Under the pieces are notes generated by a model. That model was given only the letters and a program-made list of their open reading frames with translations. It was not told the origin of the DNA and searched no databases. Shown in pieces: positions 56,191 through 64,000 of a stretch of 64,000 nt of DNA. Numbering within the stretch: the first letter of the stretch is position 1; each line of letters begins with the position of its first letter. Position numbers and translations under genes: made by a program. The stretch is from NCBI RefSeq assembly GCF_001580365.1, contig NZ_CP014480.1, positions 1,365,008 through 1,429,007 of the forward strand. Direction: 5' to 3'. This DNA is from Kocuria turfanensis (GTDB taxonomy: Bacteria > Actinomycetota > Actinomycetes > Actinomycetales > Micrococcaceae).

Positions 56191-57380
56191 GGGGTGCTCC
56201 GTGAGGTGGCCGGCGCCGGGGCGAGGGCGCGGTCCAGCAGGGCGCACAGTCCCGCCCAGCCCGGTGCGCGGCGCAGCCGGCCGTCGGCCTGGACGGCGGC
56301 GGGCACCGTGGCGAGGGATCCGGCGCGCTCCTCCAGCAGGGAGACCGCGCGGACCTCGCGGCGCCCGCCCGCGCGGGCGACGTGGACGACGAGGTCCAGG
56401 GCGCTCACGGCCTGCAGCGTGACCGCCTCCCGGCTCATCCCGGCGAGCGCGCCCAGGGCCGCGAGCCGAGCGGGCAGCGCCTCGGCGGAGTTGGCGTGGA
56501 CCGTGCCCGCTCCCGTGTGCCCCGTGTTGAGCGCGGTGAGGAGCTCGCGCACCTCGGCCCCGCGGCACTCCCCCACCACGAGCCGGTCCGGTCGCATGCG
56601 CAGCGCCTGGCGGACGAGCTCGGCCAGGTCGATGCCTCCGGCGCCCTCGGCGTTGGCGTGCCGGGCCTGGAGCCCGACCACGTGGGGATGCTCGGGGCGC
56701 AGCTCGGCGGCGTCCTCGATCAGCACGATCCGCTCGTGCTGCGGCGCCCGGGACAGCAGGGCGTTGAGCACGGTGGTCTTCCCCGCCCCGGTGGCCCCGC
56801 TGACCAGGAAGTTCGCTCCGGACTGCACCGCCCCGGCGAGCAGCTCGGCGGTGTCCGGGTGGACGGTGCCCACGTCCACGAGGTCCTGCAGGGACAGGGT
56901 CCGGTGGCTCCGGAAGCGCACGGAGAGCAGGGTCCCTCCGGTGGAGACGGGCGGCAGGACGGCGTGCACCCGGTACCCGGCGGCGGTCTGGACGTCGGCG
57001 CACGGGTGGGCGGCGTCGAGCCGGCGCCCGGCGGCGGTCACCAGCCGCACGGCCAGGGCCCGCACCTCGGCGTCGGAGCGGAACGGGGACGCGACCCGCC
57101 GCACCCCGGCCTCGGTCTCCAGCCACACCTGGTCGGGTCCGTTGACGTAGACGTCGGTGAGTCCCCGGTGCGGCAGCAGGGGTTCCAGCGGGCCGAGCCC
57201 AGTGAGCTCGGCCCGCACCACCTGCACCGCGTGCAGGGTGCCGGCCGCACCGAGCACCCGGCCGCCGGCGCGCACGGCCTCGGCGATGTCGGCGTCGGTG
57301 ACCGGGCCCGGGGCGGACAGCAGCCGGTCCCGCACGTCCTCCAGCAGCGCGTCCGGCAGCTCGGGCGGGGAGGTGCTCAC
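56187..57380 (-). CDS. TadA-type secretion ATPase
   Basis: A 397-residue CpaF/TadA ATPase (helicase/secretion neighborhood ATPase, TIGR03819 type). Seen: N-terminal domain with LTDVYVNGPDQVWLE, VRFRSHRTLSLQDLV, Walker A SGATGAGKTT at 194-203, Asp box EDAAELRPEHPHVV, Walker B MRPDRLVVGECRGAE and the His box GHTGAGTVHANS. It powers assembly of Flp-type pili from the cytosolic face. The GTG overlaps the stop of the cpaE-like gene. Confidence 0.93.
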   Translation of the reverse strand: MSTSPPELPDALLEDVRDRLLSAPGPVTDADIAEAVRAGGRVLGAAGTLHAVQVVRAELTGLGPLEPLLPHRGLTDVYVNGPDQVWLETEAGVRRVASPFRSDAEVRALAVRLVTAAGRRLDAAHPCADVQTAAGYRVHAVLPPVSTGGTLLSVRFRSHRTLSLQDLVDVGTVHPDTAELLAGAVQSGANFLVSGATGAGKTTVLNALLSRAPQHERIVLIEDAAELRPEHPHVVGLQARHANAEGAGGIDLAELVRQALRMRPDRLVVGECRGAEVRELLTALNTGHTGAGTVHANSAEALPARLAALGALAGMSREAVTLQAVSALDLVVHVARAGGRREVRAVSLLEERAGSLATVPAAVQADGRLRRAPGWAGLCALLDRALAPAPATSRSTP

Positions 57381-58468
57381 CGGAGCGCTCCCACGGCCCC
57401 GAGCAGCCCGGCCACGTCCCGGCCGAGCCGACGGGAGCGGCCGGCCTCGAGGAGGCGGCCGGTCTCGGCGGCCTCGGGCACACCGCCGCAGAAGCGCACG
57501 GATCCCGCGACCGGCAGGCCGGTCGTGGCGGCGGCGAGGGCGTCGTCCACGTCGGCCACGTTGAGCCCGGCCGGCACCAGGCGGGCCGGGACACCGGCCA
57601 GCAGGTCCGCGGCCCACCGGGCCGCCAGCATGCCGCGCACCGTGCGGGGCGCCGGCACGAGGACCTCGTCGCACAGGACGGCCGTGTCCGCCGCCGCCGG
57701 GCCGGCCCGGCCCAGGTCCACGACGACGAGCTCCGCGGCCCGGCGCAGGGCCTCCAGCACGGGCGCGTAGGGCGCGGGCGCGCCGTCGGGCCGGGAGCGG
57801 TCCCAGGACAGCCACCGCAGCCGGCCGGTACGGGCGAGGGCCGGCCACAGCTGCTCGGCGTGCACGGTCCCGGCGATGCGCTGCAGGTCCGGCCAGCGCA
57901 GCCCGTCCCGGTCCTCGAGGCCGAGCAGGACGTCGATGCCGCACCCCTCGCGGTCCGCGTCCACGAGCACGGCCGTGCGCTCCTCCTGGGCGGCCCGGTC
58001 CGCGAGCCAGCACGCCAGGGTGGAGGCGCCCGCCCCGCCCACCGCGCCCAGCACGCCCACGACGTGCCCCGTCCCGCCCGGGCCGGGTCCGCCCGCGCTC
58101 CGCGCGCAGAGCAGGTCGGCGAGCCAGCCGGCGGCGTCCGGCAGCACCGCGACGGTGCAGCCGCCGAGCTCGGCGGCCCGGTCCCACAGCCCGGTGTCCT
58201 CGGGCCGGCCCACCAGCACGGTGCCGGGCCGGACCCGGCCCCGCACCGCGTGGTGCACGTCCACCAGCTCGGTGTCGGCGAGCGGCGCCCGCGCGGGAGA
58301 GCTCGGATCGGCGGGCTCGGCCAGCAGCTCGGCGCCGGCCGCGGCGCAGACGCGTCCGACCGTGGCGCGCAGGGCGGGGTCGTCGCTGACGAGGCGGACC
58401 GTGCGGGCCCGGGCGGCGGCGGCGCCCGGCGTCCGGGCCGGGGCGGGGCGGTGGGCGGCGGTGCTCAT
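57377..58468 (-). CDS. CpaE-like protein (septum-site/MinD-like, helicase/secretion neighborhood)
   Basis: A 363-residue protein: an N-terminal receiver-like region (about 20-125) and a C-terminal MinD/ParA-type domain with VVGVLGAVGGAGASTLACWLA near 145, VLVDADREGCGIDVLLG and VVVDLGRAG. The deviant Walker A of MinD is KGGxGKS/T; here both lysines are replaced (V and A), so it probably does not hydrolyse ATP in the normal way. Family members (TIGR03815 type) position the Tad machine. First gene of the tad operon; its ATG lies divergent from the polymerase gene, 143 bp away. Confidence 0.87.
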   Translation of the reverse strand: MSTAAHRPAPARTPGAAAARARTVRLVSDDPALRATVGRVCAAAGAELLAEPADPSSPARAPLADTELVDVHHAVRGRVRPGTVLVGRPEDTGLWDRAAELGGCTVAVLPDAAGWLADLLCARSAGGPGPGGTGHVVGVLGAVGGAGASTLACWLADRAAQEERTAVLVDADREGCGIDVLLGLEDRDGLRWPDLQRIAGTVHAEQLWPALARTGRLRWLSWDRSRPDGAPAPYAPVLEALRRAAELVVVDLGRAGPAAADTAVLCDEVLVPAPRTVRGMLAARWAADLLAGVPARLVPAGLNVADVDDALAAATTGLPVAGSVRFCGGVPEAAETGRLLEAGRSRRLGRDVAGLLGAVGALR

Positions 58469-58599
58469 GGGCCCACTCTCGGTCCGGGCGGCCGGGCGCC
58501 GACCGGGCCGGGCGGGAGGTGTGGACGGGCCGCCGGGCACGGAGCGGCGCGGGCGCGTGTGCAGTCCGGGCACCGGCCTACGGTGACGGACCCGTGCAG

Positions 58600-58605
58600 G
58601 ACAAT
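58600..58605 (+). promoter_or_regulatory. -10-like element of the polymerase gene (leaderless)
   Basis: GACAAT followed by GGCCTG (6 nt) and the ATG at 58612; the same spacing as the other leaderless starts. Confidence 0.4.
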
Positions 58606-58611
58606 GGCCTG

Positions 58612-60354
58612 ATGCACATCGTGGTGGGAGCAGCGGAGGAGGGACGGGCCGGGCACCGTGCCGTGGTGGTGACCGGCGGGTCGGCCGGCGCCGCCGTGGA
58701 CGTGCCCGCCGGGGAGCTGGCCGCGTTCGTCGCCGAGCGGGAGGCGTCCGCCCACCGGGCCGGGGACACCGCCCCGCGCTGGACGTGGGAGCGCACCGGA
58801 GCGGTCTATCCCGAGCTGCTGGCCGCGGGAGCGCGGGTCGAACGGTGCCACGACCTGCGGCTGTGCCAGGCGATCCTCGCCACGGCCGCGACCGCGCACG
58901 GCTCCGGGGCGCAGGGTCCCCTCCCCTACGCTCCCGTCCTGCCGGCCCTGCCGGAGGACGAGGCGCCCGGCCTGCTCCCGCCGCCGCGGCCGGCGCAGGA
59001 CCAGTCGAGCCTGTTCGAGCTGCCGCGCGCCGCCGGGCCGGGGGTGGACGAGCTCGTGGGCGAGCTGCTCGCCCAGCTCGCCGCCGTGGCCGGCGCGGCG
59101 GACCCCCGCCGGCTGACCCTCCTGCTGGCGGCGGAGTCCCAGGGGGCGCTGATCGCCGCGGAGATGCAGCACGCCGGGGTGCCCTGGCGCGAGGACGTCC
59201 ACCGTGCCCTGCTGGAGGAGGCGCTCGGGCCCGAGCCGGCCCCCGGGGAGCGGCCGGAGCGGATGGAGCGGACCGTCCGGCGGCTGCGGGAGGTGCTGCA
59301 CGCGCCCGGGCTGAACCCGGACTCCCCGCAGGAGCTGCTCAAGGCCATGCGCGCGGCGGGCATCGACGTGACCAGCACCCGGCAGTGGGAGCTCGTCGAG
59401 TGGGCCCGGGCCGTGCCCGACCTGGCCGTGCGGCGCCAGGCGCTGATCGAGCCGATCCTGGAGCACAAGAAGCAGGCCCGGCTGCTCAGCGCCAACGGCT
59501 GGCACTGGCTGGACAGCTGGGTGCGGGAGGGCCGTTTCCGGCCCGAGTACGTGGTGGGCGGTGTGGTCACCGGGCGGTGGTCGGCCCGCGGCGGTGGCGC
59601 CCTGCAGATCCCGCACGTGGTGCGCGACGCCGTGCGGGCGGATCCGGGACGGGTGCTCGTGGTCGCCGACGCCGCCCAGCTGGAGCCGCGCGTCCTCGCG
59701 GCCCTCGCCCACGACGACGCCCTGGCCGCCGCCTCCCACGGCCGTGACCTGTACCAGGCCATCGCGGACCTCGGCGAGGAGCGCGGGTCGGAGCTGACCG
59801 AGCGCCCGCAGGCGAAGGTGGCCATGCTGGGGGCCATGTACGGGGCCACCACCGGGCAGTCCGGGCGGCTCATGCCGCACCTGGCCCGGATGTTCCCGCG
59901 GGCCGTGGACTACGTGGAGCGGGCGGCCCGCGTCGGGGAGACCGGGGGGCAGGTGTGCACGCACCTGGGCCGCTGGTCGCCCCGGCCGGGGCCGGACTGG
60001 GACGCGGCCCAGCGCGACACCGCGACGGCGGAGGCCGAGCGGCGCGCCGGGGCGATGGCCCGCGGCCAGGGCCGGTTCACCCGCAACTTCGTGGTGCAGG
60101 GCACCGCGGCGGAGTGGGCGATGTGCTGGATGGGCGCCATCCGCTCCGCCCTGGTGCGGGAGGGATTCGACGCCGAGCTCGTCTTCTTCCTGCACGACGA
60201 GATCGTGCTGCACTGCGCCCAGGAGGACGCCGAGCGCGCGGCCGAGCTGGTCCGGGGATGCGCCGAGCAGGCGGGGCGGATGGTGTTCGGCCGGATCCCG
60301 GTGGAGTTCCCCGTCAGCGTGGCCGTGGTGGAGTCCTACGCGGACGCCAAGTGA
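58612..60354 (+). CDS. DNA polymerase I-like protein (bifunctional 3'-5' exonuclease/DNA polymerase family)
   Basis: A 580-residue family A polymerase without the 5' nuclease domain. Seen: polymerase motif A VVADAAQLEPRVLAALA near 350 (usual DYSQIELR), motif B ERPQAKVAMLGAMYGATTGQSG near 400 and motif C FFLHDEIVLHC near 525; the catalytic Asp of A and C are kept. The N-terminal 150 residues occupy the place of the 3'-5' exonuclease, but no DxE motif is visible, so proofreading is doubtful. Much shorter than PolA. The role is unknown; repair or translesion work is a guess. An in-frame GTG lies 6 codons upstream. Convergent with the STAND gene. Confidence 0.85.
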   Translation: MHIVVGAAEEGRAGHRAVVVTGGSAGAAVDVPAGELAAFVAEREASAHRAGDTAPRWTWERTGAVYPELLAAGARVERCHDLRLCQAILATAATAHGSGAQGPLPYAPVLPALPEDEAPGLLPPPRPAQDQSSLFELPRAAGPGVDELVGELLAQLAAVAGAADPRRLTLLLAAESQGALIAAEMQHAGVPWREDVHRALLEEALGPEPAPGERPERMERTVRRLREVLHAPGLNPDSPQELLKAMRAAGIDVTSTRQWELVEWARAVPDLAVRRQALIEPILEHKKQARLLSANGWHWLDSWVREGRFRPEYVVGGVVTGRWSARGGGALQIPHVVRDAVRADPGRVLVVADAAQLEPRVLAALAHDDALAAASHGRDLYQAIADLGEERGSELTERPQAKVAMLGAMYGATTGQSGRLMPHLARMFPRAVDYVERAARVGETGGQVCTHLGRWSPRPGPDWDAAQRDTATAEAERRAGAMARGQGRFTRNFVVQGTAAEWAMCWMGAIRSALVREGFDAELVFFLHDEIVLHCAQEDAERAAELVRGCAEQAGRMVFGRIPVEFPVSVAVVESYADAK

Positions 60355-60517
60355 GCGGCCCGGTGGCGGACCGCGCCGGGACCTGCGGGCCGGGACTCGG
60401 GCCGCCGGCCCCGCCCCGGCACCGGGCCCAGCACAGGGCCCTGCCCCGGCCTGGGCGCAACGCTCAGCACGGGCCCCGGCACAGGCTCCGCGACAGGCCC
60501 CGCCACCGGCGCCGGGG

Positions 60518-63500
60518 TCAGCACAGGTCCCGGTACGGGGCTCCCGTCACGTGCCGGCTCCACTCGTTCTCGGTGATCCGGTCGCCGCGGCCGGCGCAGA
60601 CCGCGGCGACCGCGTCCTCGGCCTCCACCAGCCAGCTGCGCACCACGCCGTCGTCGCCGGTGGCGACCAGCCGGTCGCCGACGAAGCGCACGTCGTTCAT
60701 CCGGTCCCCGGAGGCGGACAGGGCCGCGTAGACGCGCAGGTCAGCGGCGCCGACGTCCCAGATCCACACGAACTTGTCCCCGGAGGCGCCCGCCAGCCGG
60801 GTGCCGTCCGGGGAGAACTGCAGTCCCTTGACCGAGGACAGGGCGTCGGAGGTCTCGCCCAGGGGGTGGGGCTCGGACGGGTCCGCGACGTCCCACAGAC
60901 GCACCCGCCCGCCCTCGGTCCCCACGGCCAGGACGTCGGCCACCGGGGAGAACACTGCCGAGGTCACGACCGAGTCCAGGGTGAGCTCCGCGGTCCGGCG
61001 GGGCGCGGCGGGATCCGAGACGTCCCACAGCTGCACGTTCCTGGAGTCGTCCGCCGCCGCGAACACCGTGCCCGAGGCGTTGAACCGCGCCGCCTCCGTC
61101 CCGGCCACCGGGATCGTGGCCACGCGCCGGACCCCTCCGCCGGCGTCCCGGCGCAGGAGGGCGATCTCGGTGCCGACCTCGGACCACGCCGCGATCGTGG
61201 AGCCGTCCGCCGTCACGTCGGCGCCCGTGACGCCCATGTCCAGGGCCGCGGCCCGCGCCGGCTCCTGCGGGCGCCCGTCCTCGAGGGGCCAGAGCAGGAC
61301 GTCCCCGTCCTCGGTGCCACCGGCCACGAACGAGGCGTCGGGCGCCACGGCGCCGGCGTACCAGAGGGTCTCCCCGGGCGGGGCCTCCGGCGAGGGCAGC
61401 GGAACGGGCACCTCCCCGGTGAGGTCGAACAGGGAGACGACGCCCTCGCCGATGCCCACGGCGCTGAGCACCGTGGCCGAGCGGTCGGTGGAGAGCTGGT
61501 ACACCGGTTCCCCGCGCCGGTGGATCACCGGTCCCTCCAGGTCCCACGAGCGGGTGGTGCCGTCCTGTGAGGCGGTGATCAGCCGCTCCCCCACCCGCAG
61601 CGCCCCCGTCACCCGCGCGGCGGTGGGGAAGACCTCGACGCGCGCGAGGTCGGGCAGCCGGTGCACGTAGGCGTTCTGGTCGTAGCTCGCGGCCACGAGC
61701 TGCTGCCCGTCCGGGGAGAAGCTGACGTCGCTGACCCAGCTGCCGAAGTCGCGGACGGTCCCGGCCTCGGCCAGCCGGTCGCCCTCGACGTCGTAGAGCC
61801 GCAGCTCGCGCGCGCTCAGCCCCACGGCCAGGCGGGCGCCGTCGTCGTCGAGGGCCAGGGATCGGACGGTCCGGCTGGTGGGCACCGGGTCGAGGCGCTC
61901 GGTGTCCCGGCCGTCGGTGGCGTACCGGACGATGCCCGCGGAGCTGCCGCCGGCGTAGACGGTGCCGTCGGCGGCCGCGGCGACGGCCAGGACGTCGGCG
62001 TCCTCGCCCAGGGGCAGCCGCGGCAGCGCCTGCGGGGACCGGGGGTCCTCGAGCGACCAGCGCAGCACCTCGCCCCGGCCCCCGGCCAGCAGCTGCCGCC
62101 CGCCGGGCGAGAACACCACCGCGTTGAACGGCGTCCCGGTGTCCACCTCCAGGCCGGCGACCCGCCGCACGGGCCGGTCCGTGACGTCCCACACGCTGAC
62201 GTGGCCGGTCCCGGAGACCGCCGCGAGCACCCTGCCGTCCCGCTCGACGAGGTCGACGTCGGCCAGGCCCCGCTCCTCGCCCTCGAGGACCACGACGTCC
62301 TCCCGGTCCTCGACCAGGCTCTGGAAGTCCCGCCACACGGACAGGCGGCCGTCCCCGGCCGCGCGCGCCACCACCAAGCCGTCGTCCAGCGCCGCGAGCC
62401 GGGACGCGCCGTCCGGGCCCAGCCAGCGCTCCGGGGAGCTCACCGCGGTCGCGTCGATGAGCGCGGAGGTGCCCTCCCGGGTGGGCGCCATCCGGTACGC
62501 CGCGAGACTGAGCTGCGCGGCCAGGTTCGGCGACTCCCCCCGGATCCGGGAGGCCTCCAGCGCCGTCTGGCGGGACAGGGCCTGGTCACGGGCCATCTCC
62601 GCGTCGGCCTGGAAGCGCTCCGCCCGGATCCCGAGGGCGCCCGCGACCACGGCGGCGCAGACCGCCAGGGCCAGCAGGACGAGCGCCACGTGGCCGCGCC
62701 GCTCGATCTCCCGGGCCGTGCGCTTCTGCCGCTCGAGGGCGTCGTCGTAGTGCCGCTCGCTCTCCGCCAGGTACTCGCGCTCGGCCGGGCTGAGCAGCAC
62801 CTGCTGCTGCGGGTCACCGGTCCAGTCCCGGAAGGAGGCCAGCTGGCCCAGCGGGATCAGCGCGAGGGGATCGCGGTCGTTGGCCAGCCACATCTGGGTG
62901 GCGCGCTGCAGCTGCTGCCGGACGTAGAGGTCGCGCCGGCCGTCCTCGATCCAGCGGCTGAGCCGGGACCAGTGGTCGAGCAGGGACTCGTGGCTGAGCT
63001 GGACCTCGTCCCGGTCCACGGTCAGCAGCCGGGCGCGGGCGAAGTGCTCCACCACGGCGGGACCGCCCTCGGGCAGCTCCTCGCGCGGCATCGGGGTGCG
63101 CACGACGGTGGCGGAGGAGCCGGTGCCCACCACGCGCACCAGGCGCAGGAAGATGGCCCGGGCGAGGTCCCGCTCGCCGGGCTCCAGCGCGTCGTAGACC
63201 TCCTCGGCCCGGCGGTCCACGGCTTCCGTGATGCCGCCCGCGGCGTGGTAGTCGGCCACGGTGAGCTCGCGGGCGCGGGCGTGCTCCCACGTGCCCAGCA
63301 GGGCCTGGGAGAGCAGGGGCAGCAGCCCCACCCCGATCTCCGCGCCGCGGGGGGCCACGTCGCGCAGGATCACCTCGACCAGGTCCGGGGAGACGCGGGC
63401 GCCGACCGCCTCGGCGGGGCCGACGACGATCTGCTGCAGCTGCTCGCGGGTCAGCGCGCCGAGCAGCACGGGGCGCTCCAGGGCGGCGCGCAGCTCGGCG

Positions 63501-64000
63501 TGGCTGCTGGCCGGCCCGAAGAAGTCCGCGCGCAGACCCACCACGACCACCCGGTCCCGGCTCGCGGCGGCGAGCCGGTCCAGGAACCGCCCGGGCTGCT
63601 CGGCGTCCCGGGTGCCGGTCCACAGCTCCTCCAGCTGGTCGACGACGAGCAGGTCCGGGTCCGCCTCGATCGCGTCGTCGAGCCGGCGCCCGGGGTCCAG
63701 GCCCGGTGTGGTCGCCAGGGCGCTCCACCCGTGCAGCGGCTGGCCCTCGGCGCGCAGCCGGCCGAGCAGGCCGGCGCCCAGCAGGGAGGACTTGCCCGCG
63801 CCCGAGGCGGCCACGACGGCGAGGATGCGGGGCCCGTCGGCGCCGGCCAGCCGCGTCACCCGCTCCCCGAGCTCGGCGACCTCCGCGGTCCGCCCGAAGA
63901 AGTGCGCCTCGTCCTCGGCGCGGTAGGAGCGCAGGCCCACGTACGGGGTGGTCGCCGGCTGGACGGGCGTGCGGGAGCGGTTGACGTCCTCCCACCACAG
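60518..64000 (-). CDS. nSTAND1 NTPase with WD40 repeats, partial at window end
   Basis: The frame is open to the window edge, giving 1160 residues of a longer protein. Seen, from the visible N-terminus: PYVGLRSYRAEDEAHFFGR, the lead-in typical of nSTAND1 domains; Walker A AASGAGKSSLL; Walker B LLVVDQLEELW; a helical region; a transmembrane segment (HVALVLLALAVCAAVVAGALG) near 450; then at least seven WD40-like repeats with FSPDG motifs (VSFSPDGQQLVAAS, LQFSPDGTRLAGAS). In actinobacteria this arrangement often follows a BTAD/SARP DNA-binding domain, which would lie outside. Signal-sensing regulator or defence role; not decidable. Confidence 0.88.
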   Translation of the reverse strand: MWWEDVNRSRTPVQPATTPYVGLRSYRAEDEAHFFGRTAEVAELGERVTRLAGADGPRILAVVAASGAGKSSLLGAGLLGRLRAEGQPLHGWSALATTPGLDPGRRLDDAIEADPDLLVVDQLEELWTGTRDAEQPGRFLDRLAAASRDRVVVVGLRADFFGPASSHAELRAALERPVLLGALTREQLQQIVVGPAEAVGARVSPDLVEVILRDVAPRGAEIGVGLLPLLSQALLGTWEHARARELTVADYHAAGGITEAVDRRAEEVYDALEPGERDLARAIFLRLVRVVGTGSSATVVRTPMPREELPEGGPAVVEHFARARLLTVDRDEVQLSHESLLDHWSRLSRWIEDGRRDLYVRQQLQRATQMWLANDRDPLALIPLGQLASFRDWTGDPQQQVLLSPAEREYLAESERHYDDALERQKRTAREIERRGHVALVLLALAVCAAVVAGALGIRAERFQADAEMARDQALSRQTALEASRIRGESPNLAAQLSLAAYRMAPTREGTSALIDATAVSSPERWLGPDGASRLAALDDGLVVARAAGDGRLSVWRDFQSLVEDREDVVVLEGEERGLADVDLVERDGRVLAAVSGTGHVSVWDVTDRPVRRVAGLEVDTGTPFNAVVFSPGGRQLLAGGRGEVLRWSLEDPRSPQALPRLPLGEDADVLAVAAAADGTVYAGGSSAGIVRYATDGRDTERLDPVPTSRTVRSLALDDDGARLAVGLSARELRLYDVEGDRLAEAGTVRDFGSWVSDVSFSPDGQQLVAASYDQNAYVHRLPDLARVEVFPTAARVTGALRVGERLITASQDGTTRSWDLEGPVIHRRGEPVYQLSTDRSATVLSAVGIGEGVVSLFDLTGEVPVPLPSPEAPPGETLWYAGAVAPDASFVAGGTEDGDVLLWPLEDGRPQEPARAAALDMGVTGADVTADGSTIAAWSEVGTEIALLRRDAGGGVRRVATIPVAGTEAARFNASGTVFAAADDSRNVQLWDVSDPAAPRRTAELTLDSVVTSAVFSPVADVLAVGTEGGRVRLWDVADPSEPHPLGETSDALSSVKGLQFSPDGTRLAGASGDKFVWIWDVGAADLRVYAALSASGDRMNDVRFVGDRLVATGDDGVVRSWLVEAEDAVAAVCAGRGDRITENEWSRHVTGAPYRDLC

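Noticed and set aside
60355..60517. Repeated CACAGG/GCACCGG stretches between the polymerase and STAND genes as a regulatory array
   Set aside because: The similarities are short and irregular, and the region is simply low-complexity GC-rich DNA between convergent genes; no clean repeat unit or stem could be defined.

Overview
The window is very GC-rich actinobacterial chromosome. The gene content (menaquinone plus ResB/CcsB cytochrome c biogenesis, bS22, ProC, the 'helicase/secretion neighborhood' tad locus) and dense ATGA/GTGA start-stop overlaps suggest a Micrococcaceae-type organism such as Kocuria or Arthrobacter. That is inference from content; there is no rRNA or marker to prove it. 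No rRNA, tRNA, CRISPR array, insertion sequence or integrase was seen.

Layout. 1-5.5 kb: 3' end of a PTS enzyme I gene, then menB-menE-menA, a DUF4229 gene and a PLDc_N membrane protein. 5.6-11.2 kb (minus): system II cytochrome c maturation (thiol-disulfide lipoprotein, CcdA, ResB, CcsB), a histidine phosphatase, a glutaredoxin-like protein and the 32-residue ribosomal protein bS22. 11.3-15.5 kb (minus): GntR regulator, glutamate dehydrogenase, ArsR-type regulator, AcuC-like deacetylase. 15.6-20 kb: two TrkA/TrkH-type K+ uptake pairs arranged as a mirror image around one divergent promoter region. 20.1-29.6 kb (minus): proC, a TIM-barrel isomerase-like protein, Ppx/GppA, topA, and two pyridoxamine-oxidase-fold proteins around a methyltransferase and the tRNA hydroxylase TrhO.

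29.8-41.8 kb is a galactoside catabolic locus: deoR-galT-galK on minus, and on plus a sugar ABC importer (binding protein and two permeases, no ATPase), a GH2 beta-galactosidase and a GH36 alpha-galactosidase. Importer and hydrolases have clearly lower GC than the rest. Three copies of an ATGTTC-T-rich element sit on the divergent promoters. galK has no usable start codon in its own frame. A deleted ROK-regulator remnant lies at the right edge. 42-50.7 kb: MarR with a palindromic operator, an NmrA-like protein, aldose 1-epimerase, and a second sugar system (ROK regulator, ABC importer, GH13 alpha-glucosidase). 50.9-58.5 kb: a DEAH helicase tail to tail with a tad locus (CpaE-like, TadA, TadB, TadC, Flp-like pilin, TadE, TadE-like). 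58.6-64 kb: a family A DNA polymerase-like protein and a STAND-NTPase/WD40 protein running off the window.

Many genes have no Shine-Dalgarno sequence; instead a TANNNT-like hexamer lies 6-7 nt before the start codon, the arrangement expected of leaderless mRNAs. I used this to fix about a dozen starts.
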